From assembly GCA_019359325.1 (NCBI GenBank), contig JAHHHN010000030.1, forward strand, positions 1 through 64,000: a DNA stretch of 64,000 bases. Direction: 5' to 3'. The translations under genes and the position numbers were made by a program. The notes beneath the pieces are model-generated. The model saw only the letters and a program-made list of their open reading frames with translations. It ran no database searches and was not told the origin of the DNA. Below are positions 54,570-62,709 of this stretch, piece by piece; the stretch's first letter is position 1; the number at the start of each line of letters is the position of its first letter. The DNA is from Mojavia pulchra JT2-VF2. GTDB taxonomy: Bacteria; Cyanobacteriota; Cyanobacteriia; Cyanobacteriales; Nostocaceae.

Positions 54570-55655
54570 ATGCATACAGTTGCAGATAACGAAGTTGCAT
54601 CAGATAAAGTTGCGCGTCAACCGCGGTTGTGGATGCCAGAGCGTGTTGTATTCACAAAAGCAGCCTTAGAAGAGCCTTACGGTCAGCAGATACTTGAGAA
54701 GTTAAAATCGCTTAACTTACCCATTGAGGAATTGTCTGGAAACCGCTTAAATGGTTTGCGCGGTGAGAGCGATCGCGACACTTATAATATTGCTAAACGC
54801 ACCCTTGCAGTCGTAACTGCACCACCCAGTTCTTTCAAACTCAGCCCTATCCCCCCTTCCGCTGACTGGCAATTTCATATTGCAGAAGGCTGTCCGGCTC
54901 ACTGTCAATACTGTTACTTAGCAGGTAGTTTATCTGGGCCGCCAGTAATTCGTACCTATGCTAACTTGCCACAAATATTGCAGAACTTAGCAGCTTACGA
55001 AAAACCAGGAATAGCAACAACGTTTGAAGTTAGCTGTTATACTGACCCGTTAGGGATTGAGCATCTTACAGGTAGCCTTGCAGAATGTATCCGCTACTTT
55101 GGCACTCGTAGCGATGGACATCTGCGTGCTGTTTCTAAGTTCGATGCTGTAGACAAGCTACTCGATTTACCTCACAACGGTCACACACGCATGAGAATGA
55201 GCGTGAATGCTGCGCCTGTTTCCGGCCGTTTTGAGGGGGGTACGGCTTCCGTAGCATCTCGGCTTGCAGCTTTGCGGCGATTGGCATTACCACGCCAAGA
55301 CGGTGGTGGTGGGTATCCAGTAGGTTTAGTCATTGCACCGATTATGCTGATTGATGATTGGCAGTTGCATTATGGCAGTTTACTAGACCAGATTAGCGAA
55401 GCGTTAGATTTCGATTGCGACCTGACTTTTGAATTGATATCGCACCGCTTCACGCCAGGGTCAAAAGAAGTATTGCAGACTTGGTATCCTCAATCAAAAC
55501 TAGATATGGATGAAGCGAAACGCAGTGTCAAGCGCAATAAATTTGGCGGTACAAAGTATGTTTACGATGCTGACATGATGAAAATTGCCAAGCGCTTCTT
55601 TGAAACCGAAATTCAACGTCGCTTTCCCGCTGCCAAAATTTTATACTGGACTTAA
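54570..55655 (+). CDS. Spore photoproduct lyase-like radical SAM protein
   Basis: 361 residues with CPAHCQYCYLAG (CxxxCxxC cluster motif, about 112-119) after IAEGCPAHC, then ATTFEVSCYTDPLGIEH, RAVSKFDAVD, RMRMSVNAAPVSGRFE, FELISHRFTPGSKEVL. This is the SplB-like family. In spore formers SplB repairs the spore photoproduct with a C-terminal Cys; the equivalent Cys (after about 330) is not seen here, so the product may act on another substrate. The start follows a GGAGAATAATTATTC leader. Monocistronic. Confidence 0.8.
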   Translation: MHTVADNEVASDKVARQPRLWMPERVVFTKAALEEPYGQQILEKLKSLNLPIEELSGNRLNGLRGESDRDTYNIAKRTLAVVTAPPSSFKLSPIPPSADWQFHIAEGCPAHCQYCYLAGSLSGPPVIRTYANLPQILQNLAAYEKPGIATTFEVSCYTDPLGIEHLTGSLAECIRYFGTRSDGHLRAVSKFDAVDKLLDLPHNGHTRMRMSVNAAPVSGRFEGGTASVASRLAALRRLALPRQDGGGGYPVGLVIAPIMLIDDWQLHYGSLLDQISEALDFDCDLTFELISHRFTPGSKEVLQTWYPQSKLDMDEAKRSVKRNKFGGTKYVYDADMMKIAKRFFETEIQRRFPAAKILYWT

Positions 55656-55711
55656 GCGAAATCACACGTGAAGCTGTTCGCGTTATAATCTGACGGGCAC
55701 TTTGTACACTC

Positions 55712-55730
55712 AGATATCTGTCAGATATCT
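55712..55730. promoter_or_regulatory. Paired AGATATCT palindromes upstream of the SDR operon
   Basis: AGATATCT at 55712-55719 and 55723-55730, spaced 11 bases centre to centre, about one helical turn. 70 bases before the SDR start. A possible regulator site. Confidence 0.35.
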
Positions 55731-55801
55731 CAACCTATTTGGCACAGTGCCCTCAATTCAATCTAACGGACGAATATTAAGTAGATTGTATACAAGCAAT
55801 T

Positions 55802-56782
55802 ATGAAACACCTTGAAGGTAAAGTGGCATTAGTCACGGGTGCTACACGGGGAATTGGTAAGGGAATTGCCATTAGTCTTGCTGAAGCAGGTGCAATTGTA
55901 TACTTTACTGGGCGTAGCTGGGATAACCCTATTGCCAGCAATGGTGTGTCAGGTAGCCTGAGTGAAACCCAAGCAGCCATTGAGGAAATTGGTGGTGTAT
56001 GTATTCCCGTTCAGGTAGATCATAGTAATGATGAGCAGGTGCGATCGCTGTTTGATCGCATTCAAGATGAGCAGAATGGACGCCTTGATTTACTGGTAAA
56101 TAATGTTTACTCAGGAGTCCAAGCCTTAAGCGATGCTCAGGGAAAGCCTTTTTGGGATTTTGAACCCAGCCTTTGGGATAGTTGCAACAATGTTGGTTTA
56201 CGTAGTCACTATGTTGCCAGTGTTTTTGCTGCCCGGATGATGAGCAAGCGTAATTCTGGATTGATTTGTACTATTTCTTCATGGGGCGGTTTGTCTTATA
56301 TTTTCGGTGCAGCATACGGTGCTGGTAAATCAGCCTGCGATCGCTTGGCTGCTGATATGGCTGTTGAACTCAAGCCTTATAATATCACTTCACTTTCACT
56401 ATGGCCAGGTATTGTAGGCACAGAGCATATTTCCCGGCTGACATCTCAAATGAACGACACAAATCCTACTGACCAGAAAAACTCATTACTTGCTGAACGT
56501 TACAACTGGGAAACTCCCTACCTTACAGGGCGGGTAATTACTGCGCTGGCAGCAGATCCCAATGTCATGCAACGCACCGGACGTGTGCAGATTGTTGCCG
56601 AACTAGCTCAACATTATAAGCTTGTAGATCAAAATGGCGATCGCCCTGTATCTTTACGCTCTTTGCGTTTTTTGATACCTTTGGCATTGCCTGTACTGAG
56701 AAAGTATCCATGGCTGATACCAGATATAAAAGTGCCCTGGTTGCTGTTACTGCTAACAACACTCAAATCGCCTCAAATTTGA
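55802..56782 (+). CDS. SDR-family oxidoreductase (DHRS1-like)
   Basis: 326 residues, longer than a usual SDR. VALVTGATRGIGKGIA, VYFTGRSW, LVNNVYSG, catalytic Ser in ICTISSWGG, YGAGKSACDRLA with Tyr and Lys, SLWPGIVGTE. After the fold comes a C-terminal extension with a hydrophobic end (PWLIPDIKVPWLLLLLTTLK) that could attach to membranes. It is first of three oxidoreductase genes in one direction; 183 bases separate it from the second. Confidence 0.88.
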   Translation: MKHLEGKVALVTGATRGIGKGIAISLAEAGAIVYFTGRSWDNPIASNGVSGSLSETQAAIEEIGGVCIPVQVDHSNDEQVRSLFDRIQDEQNGRLDLLVNNVYSGVQALSDAQGKPFWDFEPSLWDSCNNVGLRSHYVASVFAARMMSKRNSGLICTISSWGGLSYIFGAAYGAGKSACDRLAADMAVELKPYNITSLSLWPGIVGTEHISRLTSQMNDTNPTDQKNSLLAERYNWETPYLTGRVITALAADPNVMQRTGRVQIVAELAQHYKLVDQNGDRPVSLRSLRFLIPLALPVLRKYPWLIPDIKVPWLLLLLTTLKSPQI

Positions 56783-56965
56783 TTTAAATACATTTCAATT
56801 CATTACTTTATTACAAATCACATAATATCAAAAACCTAATATTTGTTAAGTTATAAACATCGTTTATTGTCACAATAATTTAGATGAGTTGGCTTTGATT
56901 TTTTAATAAATAAAATTCATAAAATAAAATAATTTTAGCAATCATTCTTTATCTGGAAAAGAGAA

Positions 56966-57793
56966 ATGACCCAGCTATATAAGGCTGTTGTACTGATCAC
57001 TGGTGCATCTGGTGGGTTCGGACAGGAACTAACCCGACAATTGTTAATGGCTGGTAGCCGATTAATTTTAACAGATGTGGATGAAGCTGTTTTGTGTAAG
57101 CGAGTTGCAGCAATTCAAAGCGTAATCTCAACTGGAGAGATTATTAGTTGCCTTGCTGTTGATCTTGCTACTCGTGAGGGATGTGAAACCCTTTATAGCC
57201 AGGTAAAAGCACTTAATATTCCTATTGACATACTGATTAATAATGCTGGCATTGCGGTGTTCGGTCGCATGGATGAAGTTCCTATGGAGAAATGGGAGCG
57301 CCTGATGCAAATCAACTTGTTAACCCCAATGCGGTTAAGTGCCCTATTTACTGCTGATATGATTGCCCGGCAAAAAGGTCACATCGTCAATATTTCATCG
57401 TTAGCAGGTTGGTCAGCACCAGCTGGATTAACTCATTATGCAGCTAGCAAATTCGGTTTGCGTGGCTTCAGCGAAGGACTGTTCAATGAAGTAAAAGATT
57501 ATAAAGTAAAAGTTACAGCTGTTTATCCTTTTTTTAGCCGTACACCTATTCTCCAATCAGAAACTTTTGGAACTTTAGGTAAGCTGATCGAAGATGGCTT
57601 TCCAGAACGTTTAGCAACCGATCCAGTAAAAGTAATACGCGCAACTATTCAAGGAATTGTTCACGATAAACTGCACGTATTTCCCGATCCAACTGCTAAA
57701 AACGTCCATCTTTTGAAAAGATATTCTCCTCTGCTACTGGACTGGATTAGTGATGCATTTATCAGGAGGTTGAAAGTTGGTCAACGTAAGTAA
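56966..57793 (+). CDS. SDR-family oxidoreductase
   Basis: 275 residues: VVLITGASGGFGQELTRQLL, NNAGIAVFGRMDEV, IVNISSLAGWS, HYAASKFGLRGFSEG, then PFFSRTPIL. The catalytic Ser, Tyr and Lys are present. The C-terminal part resembles the lipid-type SDRs (VFPDPTAKNVHLLKRYSP). Its last 17 bases overlap the monooxygenase start, so the two genes are translationally coupled. Probably acts on a lipid or isoprenoid substrate with the next enzyme. Confidence 0.9.
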   Translation: MTQLYKAVVLITGASGGFGQELTRQLLMAGSRLILTDVDEAVLCKRVAAIQSVISTGEIISCLAVDLATREGCETLYSQVKALNIPIDILINNAGIAVFGRMDEVPMEKWERLMQINLLTPMRLSALFTADMIARQKGHIVNISSLAGWSAPAGLTHYAASKFGLRGFSEGLFNEVKDYKVKVTAVYPFFSRTPILQSETFGTLGKLIEDGFPERLATDPVKVIRATIQGIVHDKLHVFPDPTAKNVHLLKRYSPLLLDWISDAFIRRLKVGQRK

Positions 57794-59150
57794 TTCTAGT
57801 AAAACTCAAAAGATGTTTGAGACTAGTGACAAACATCTGATTATCGGGGCTGGATTTGTCGGATTGGGTATGGCTCAAATACTTAAAGCTGCCGATATTC
57901 CCTACGATCAAGTCGATGCTAGTGACGATATCGGCGGTAATTGGTATCACGGCGTTTACGAAACTGCACATATCATTTCGTCACGCAAGATTACCCAATT
58001 TACTCATTTCCCCATGCCGGCTCATTATCCCGACTTCCCTAGCGCGCAGAATATGCGGGATTATTTGAACGCCTTTGCCGATCATTTTGATTTGCGTGAA
58101 CATATCGAATTGAATCGTACAATTAGTTACGTGCGACCAGTCGAAAACAATCTCTGGGAAGTATCTTTTGCTAATGGGGAACAGCGAATTTATAAAGGAG
58201 TGTTGATTTGTAATGGTCATCACTGGTGCAAACGGTTTCCCAAATTCCAGGGAGAATTTAACGGCGAGATTATCCATTCCAAAGATTACAAACATCCTAA
58301 TCAACTTGCTGGTAAACGAGTTCTGGTTATTGGTGGCGGAAACTCAGCTTGCGATGTCGCAGCAGAAGCAGCCCGTGTGGGAGCTAAATCTGTTCTGAGT
58401 ATGCGTGAATCAGTGTGGTTCATTCCGAAGTCATTTGCTGGAGTTCCAACTGCCGAACTGTTGAAATGGTGGATGCCAGAATGGTTACAACGGCTTGTGG
58501 CTTATGGAATTATAGGCCTAACATTCGGCACTCATAAAAATTATGGTCTACCTAAACCCAACCATCAAGTGTTTGCAAAGCACCCGACTCTGAATAACGA
58601 AGTGCCTTATTACATCAAACATGGACGAATTACTCCCAAGCCTGCTGTGCGTCGTTTGGATGGTTGGGAAGTGGAATTTGTTGATGGTAGTCGAGAAACA
58701 TTTGATTTAATCATTTGTGCTACTGGGTTTTACGTCTCGTATCCGTTTCTACCTGTAGAACTTCAACGCGTTGAAGGAGCAGCAGTTCAATGTTATGGCG
58801 GCTCATTTTTCGCCGATTACAAGGGACTGTATTTTATTGGTTGGGGACAAGCAAGAGGCGGAGTGGGATCGCTCATTTCAGCTTATAGTTCACTTTTCAT
58901 CCGTTTTCTCAAACTCCAGGATGAAATCAATGTGCCTATCGGTATGGTTCTCAAAGAAATGGGGCAACAATTACCGAAAACTCATCTTGCTGATCCGCAG
59001 CAGATTTTTAGACAATTAAAGCTTGTTAATTTCTTCTTTAACCGGATTGTTAGAAAAGCCTATCAAGTTGATAGCAAATATTCCAACTTTAGTAATAGTC
59101 CACTACCTCCCTTACAGGATATTTCTAAAACTCAGCCGTTAGCAAGGTAA
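57777..59150 (+). CDS. Flavin-containing monooxygenase (FMO-type)
   Basis: 457 residues from a TTG start with a perfect AGGAGG seven bases before it; an ATG 12 codons later has no such box. FAD motif LIIGAGFVGLGMA, NADPH motif VLVIGGGNSACDVA, and the FMO-identifying pattern FNGEIIHSKDY with the spacing FxGxxxHxxxY. ATGFYVSYPFLP is the usual second ATG motif. Inserts oxygen into N, S or ketones. Co-operonic with the preceding two SDRs; together they could make or degrade a lipid alcohol or ketone. Confidence 0.9.
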   Translation: MVNVSNSSKTQKMFETSDKHLIIGAGFVGLGMAQILKAADIPYDQVDASDDIGGNWYHGVYETAHIISSRKITQFTHFPMPAHYPDFPSAQNMRDYLNAFADHFDLREHIELNRTISYVRPVENNLWEVSFANGEQRIYKGVLICNGHHWCKRFPKFQGEFNGEIIHSKDYKHPNQLAGKRVLVIGGGNSACDVAAEAARVGAKSVLSMRESVWFIPKSFAGVPTAELLKWWMPEWLQRLVAYGIIGLTFGTHKNYGLPKPNHQVFAKHPTLNNEVPYYIKHGRITPKPAVRRLDGWEVEFVDGSRETFDLIICATGFYVSYPFLPVELQRVEGAAVQCYGGSFFADYKGLYFIGWGQARGGVGSLISAYSSLFIRFLKLQDEINVPIGMVLKEMGQQLPKTHLADPQQIFRQLKLVNFFFNRIVRKAYQVDSKYSNFSNSPLPPLQDISKTQPLAR

Positions 59151-59301
59151 GCTTTTGTGCTTTTAATTTGCACAAGTCCGATACCCCGCAATACGGTTCG
59201 GATAATAAATTTATTCGTGTTCGCGTAGCGTCTCCGACTGGAGAAGGCAGGCAGGGGAGCAGGGAGCAGGGAGCAGGGGGAAGGAACAGTCGCGTTGAAC
59301 C

Positions 59302-59428
59302 CAATACGGTTCAGATAAGAGTTGATCCTCCCTAACCCTCCTTAAAAAGGAGGGGATTAAGCCCCCCTTTTTCTAAGGGGGGTTGGGGGGATCTTTTGGA
59401 ATCGAATACCACTAACTGAACCGTATTG
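59302..59428. mobile_element. MITE family C, copy 2 (127 bp, 10-bp target duplication)
   Basis: Left end CAATACGGTTCAGATAAG, right end CTAACTGAACCGTATTG. Flanks GCGTTGAACC at 59292-59301 and 59429-59438. The inside holds C-run/G-run hairpins like family A. A solo left-end-like sequence (CAATACGGTTCGGATAA) lies at 59189-59205. Confidence 0.9.
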
Positions 59429-59502
59429 GCGTTGAACCAGAAATTGGAATAATTTATTTTTTGGAGTTCCCTTAATTGCCAAACGTCTGTGTCAAAAAAA
59501 AT

Positions 59503-59524
59503 ACCCTGGTAGAAATACCAGGGT
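59503..59524 (-). terminator. clpC terminator, distal hairpin
   Basis: Perfect 9-bp stem ACCCTGGTA/TACCAGGGT, four-base loop; on the minus strand it is followed by A and eight T. 60 bases after the clpC stop. Confidence 0.85.
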
Positions 59525-59539
59525 TTAAAAAAGTTATTA

Positions 59540-59579
59540 TTTACCATTTCACTTGATAACAATCAAGTGAAATGGTAAA
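59540..59579 (-). terminator. clpC proximal hairpin
   Basis: Perfect 18-bp stem (TTTACCATTTCACTTGAT and its complement) with a four-base loop, starting four bases after the clpC stop. No T-run after it on the minus strand, so it may protect the 3' end rather than terminate. Confidence 0.6.
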
Positions 59580-59583
59580 AATA

Positions 59584-62034
59584 CTAGCTAACATTTGCCA
59601 AGAGTAACTCGCGTTGTTCTGACTTTTGGACTTTTACCTTACCGTCATCGTCAACATCAACAATGGCTGTGTCTCCATTTGTGATTTGACCGGACAGCAT
59701 GGCTTCGGCAAGAGAATCTTCTAACAGGCGCATAATCGCTCGGCGTAATGGTCTAGCACCGTAGCTGGGGTTGTAGCCTTCTTGCACTACAAGTTCTTTG
59801 AAGCGATCGCTCACTTCTAGAGTGATTCCCTTTTCTGCCAAGCGGACAGAAACTTCACGTAAGAGGATGTCAGCAATTAGCTTGACTTCATCCTTGGAAA
59901 GCTGGGTGAACACAATAATCTCATCAAGACGGTTGAGGAACTCAGGACGGAAGTAAGCTTTGAGTTCTTCGTTAACCAAGTTACGGATGCGGTTGTAACT
60001 AGCGTCGGCTTGATTGTCAAAGTCGAAGCCTAAACCACCGCCACCTTTTTCAATCACCTTAGAACCAATGTTAGAAGTCAAAATAATCAAAGTGTTCTTG
60101 AAGTCCACTTTCCGACCTTTGGCATCGGTGAGGTGACCGTCATCCAAGATTTGCAGCAGCATATTGAATACATCGGGGTGTGCTTTTTCGATTTCGTCGA
60201 ATAGCAACACTGTGTAAGGTTTACGCCGCACAGCTTCAGTAAGTTGTCCACCTTCGTCGTATCCTACGTAACCGGGAGGCGAACCAATGAGCTTGGAAAC
60301 GGTGTGTCCTTCCATGTATTCGGACATATCCAGGCGAATCATGGCTTCTTCCGAACCGAAGAAGTAAGCAGCTAATGCTTTTGCTAATTCTGTTTTACCA
60401 ACTCCGGTAGGGCCAGAGAAGATAAAGCTAGCAATTGGGCGATTGGGGTTCTTTAACCCGACTCTAGCGCGACGGATGGCACGAGATACAGCCGTAACTG
60501 CTTGCTCTTGGCCGATAAGCCGTTGATGGAGTGTGTCTTCCAGATGCAACAGTAACTCTGACTCTGATTCAGTTAGCTTGTTAACTGGTACACCAGTCCA
60601 GGAAGCAACGATTTGAGCGATGTCTTCCTCATCCACAATGGGAGTTTTCAGAGGTGCATCGCTTTGGGAATCGGGGTGCAGTTTCTTTTGCAGTTCCAAT
60701 TCCTGGTCGCGCAGCTTAGTAGCGTTGTCAAAATCTTGGATTCTGACTGCTTCTTCTTTGGATTTGGTAACACCAGCGAGTTCGCGTTTGAGTTCTTTAT
60801 TAGGCGAAATCTGAGAGTTCCGCAGACGAACGCGAGAACCAGCTTCATCAATCAAGTCTATTGCTTTATCTGGCAAGAAGCGATCGCTAATGTAGCGGTC
60901 TGACAATTGGGCGGCGGCTAAAACAGCAGCATCGGAAATTGTCACTTTGTGATGTTGTTCGTAAGCTCCCCGTAAGCCGTAGAGAATCTCAATAGTTTCT
61001 TCTACTGTGGGTTCGCCTACCATGATTGGTTGGAAACGACGCTCTAAGGCTGCATCGCGCTCAATGTGCTTGCGGTACTCATCTAGGGTGGTTGCACCAA
61101 CGCACTGGAGTTCGCCTCTGGCCAAGGCAGGCTTGAGGATATTGGCTGCATCCAAGCCGCCTTCTGTGCCACCAGCACCTACTAAGGTGTGAATTTCGTC
61201 AATCACTAGGATGATATTACCGACAGAGCGGATTTCATCCACAATTTTCTTGATGCGTTCTTCAAAATCGCCCCGGAAGCGAGTTCCAGCTACCACTGAC
61301 CCCATATCGAGGCTGACAACTTGCTTGTCTAGCAAAACTTCAGGAACATCTTGGTTGATAATACGTTGAGCTAGACCTTCAGCGATCGCTGTTTTACCAA
61401 CTCCTGGTTCCCCAATCAATACTGGATTATTCTTAGTCCGACGTCCGAGAATTTGAATGGCACGTTCAATTTCCTTTTCACGACCGACTATCGGGTCAAG
61501 CTTGCCTTCTTTTGCCAGTTTAGAAAGATTTCTGCCAAACTCTTCTAGGCTAAGTGCTTGCTGCGTGCGCTTTGAACCACCGCCAGCGAAAGCGTTGGGG
61601 TTTTCACCTAAACGACGAATCACAGCAGTGCGAACGCTCTTGAGGTCAACGCCCAGGTTTTGCAACACTTTGGCGGCTACACCTTCACCAGCCTCGGTTA
61701 ATCCTAAGAGTAAGTGTTCAGTATTAATGTAATTATGTCCAAGGCTATTAGCTTCTTTAAATGATTGCTCGAAGAGGCTTTTTACCTTAGGAGTAAAAGG
61801 AATTTCTGGTGGTACAAAGCCAGAACCCCTACCAATAATTTTTTCGACCTCTCGACGTCCTTCCTTGAGGGTAACGCCTAATTCGGCCAATACTTTAGCA
61901 GCAACCCCAGTTCCTTCTCCCAAAAGCCCCAGGAGAATTTGCTCTGTTCCTACAAAGTTGTGTCCCAGGCGTCGTGCTTCCTCCTGAGCTAGCATTATTA
62001 CTTTAATTGCTTCGGAAGTGAAGTGTTCAAACAT
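59584..62034 (-). CDS. clpC: ATP-dependent chaperone ClpC (Clp protease ATPase subunit)
   Basis: Hsp100 unfoldase that feeds ClpP. N-terminal Clp repeats ([20 protein letters not shown] to about 145), first AAA module with Walker [23 protein letters not shown], a middle segment with the UVR motif ([20 protein letters not shown]), second AAA module with [11 protein letters not shown] and [14 protein letters not shown], and a C-terminal domain. 816 residues from the ATG of MFEHFTS, which has AAGGA seven bases before it; a start 17 codons earlier is unlikely. The P-loop for ClpP binding is LGF-type near the end of AAA2. Confidence 0.97.
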   Translation of the reverse strand: MFEHFTSEAIKVIMLAQEEARRLGHNFVGTEQILLGLLGEGTGVAAKVLAELGVTLKEGRREVEKIIGRGSGFVPPEIPFTPKVKSLFEQSFKEANSLGHNYINTEHLLLGLTEAGEGVAAKVLQNLGVDLKSVRTAVIRRLGENPNAFAGGGSKRTQQALSLEEFGRNLSKLAKEGKLDPIVGREKEIERAIQILGRRTKNNPVLIGEPGVGKTAIAEGLAQRIINQDVPEVLLDKQVVSLDMGSVVAGTRFRGDFEERIKKIVDEIRSVGNIILVIDEIHTLVGAGGTEGGLDAANILKPALARGELQCVGATTLDEYRKHIERDAALERRFQPIMVGEPTVEETIEILYGLRGAYEQHHKVTISDAAVLAAAQLSDRYISDRFLPDKAIDLIDEAGSRVRLRNSQISPNKELKRELAGVTKSKEEAVRIQDFDNATKLRDQELELQKKLHPDSQSDAPLKTPIVDEEDIAQIVASWTGVPVNKLTESESELLLHLEDTLHQRLIGQEQAVTAVSRAIRRARVGLKNPNRPIASFIFSGPTGVGKTELAKALAAYFFGSEEAMIRLDMSEYMEGHTVSKLIGSPPGYVGYDEGGQLTEAVRRKPYTVLLFDEIEKAHPDVFNMLLQILDDGHLTDAKGRKVDFKNTLIILTSNIGSKVIEKGGGGLGFDFDNQADASYNRIRNLVNEELKAYFRPEFLNRLDEIIVFTQLSKDEVKLIADILLREVSVRLAEKGITLEVSDRFKELVVQEGYNPSYGARPLRRAIMRLLEDSLAEAMLSGQITNGDTAIVDVDDDGKVKVQKSEQRELLLANVS

Positions 62035-62265
62035 AGCGGGTCCTTGCTCCCTTGCTGCTTGGACTGTGGGTGAAATACAATTCACCCTTATCTAAAGTTT
62101 CTTGTATTTTCTTAAAGACAATGTATCTTTATTTAAACTTGATCAGCAGTGGTGAGAGCCGTAAGAGTTAAGGTGTGGTTGCCGTCATCTTCAATTATGG
62201 CGCGATGGGAAGATTCTTAACTCTAGACTCTGGATGAATTAACAATCTGACTAAAGGTATAAACA

Positions 62266-62562
62266 ATGACTGAAGCATCGGGAAGTAAAGACCAACAACA
62301 TCCGCTTCACAACCGCGATCGCCCCACTATTAATATTTTACTAGCTCAAGAGCCGACAGATTATAATTTAGCAGAATTGGCTAGGCTCATAATTCGTTAT
62401 CAAGGTTTTCCAGGCGCGCGAGATATCCAACAAGATTTAGATAAAGTATTGCAGCGCTGGGGTTTGAGTGAAACAGAGCTATTTGAAAAAACTCGCCAGA
62501 TTCACAATCAGGGAGGAATTTATAAAAGTCGCGGCAAAAAAGAAGAACAAGACTGGAATTAG
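62266..62562 (+). CDS. DUF3288 protein
   Basis: 98-residue cyanobacterial family protein of unknown function: DQQHPLHNRDRPTINILLAQ, EPTDYNLAELARLIIRYQGF, PGARDIQQDLDKVLQRWGLS, KTRQIHNQGGIYKSRGKKEE. Matches the family from start to end. Divergent from clpC across a 230-base gap. The 150 bases after it contain short ATTCAAAATTC repeats and nothing else. Confidence 0.9.
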   Translation: MTEASGSKDQQHPLHNRDRPTINILLAQEPTDYNLAELARLIIRYQGFPGARDIQQDLDKVLQRWGLSETELFEKTRQIHNQGGIYKSRGKKEEQDWN

Positions 62563-62709
62563 TCAATCCCTTTGGGTAATTCAAAATTCAAAATTCACTC
62601 ATTCAAAATTCAGACTTTTCCCTACATCCATTTTAGAGCTAGACCCCCACGGGCAATTGCCCACAACCAGGGCATGAAATTCAATACCCAATGCCCAATA
62701 CCCAAAAGA

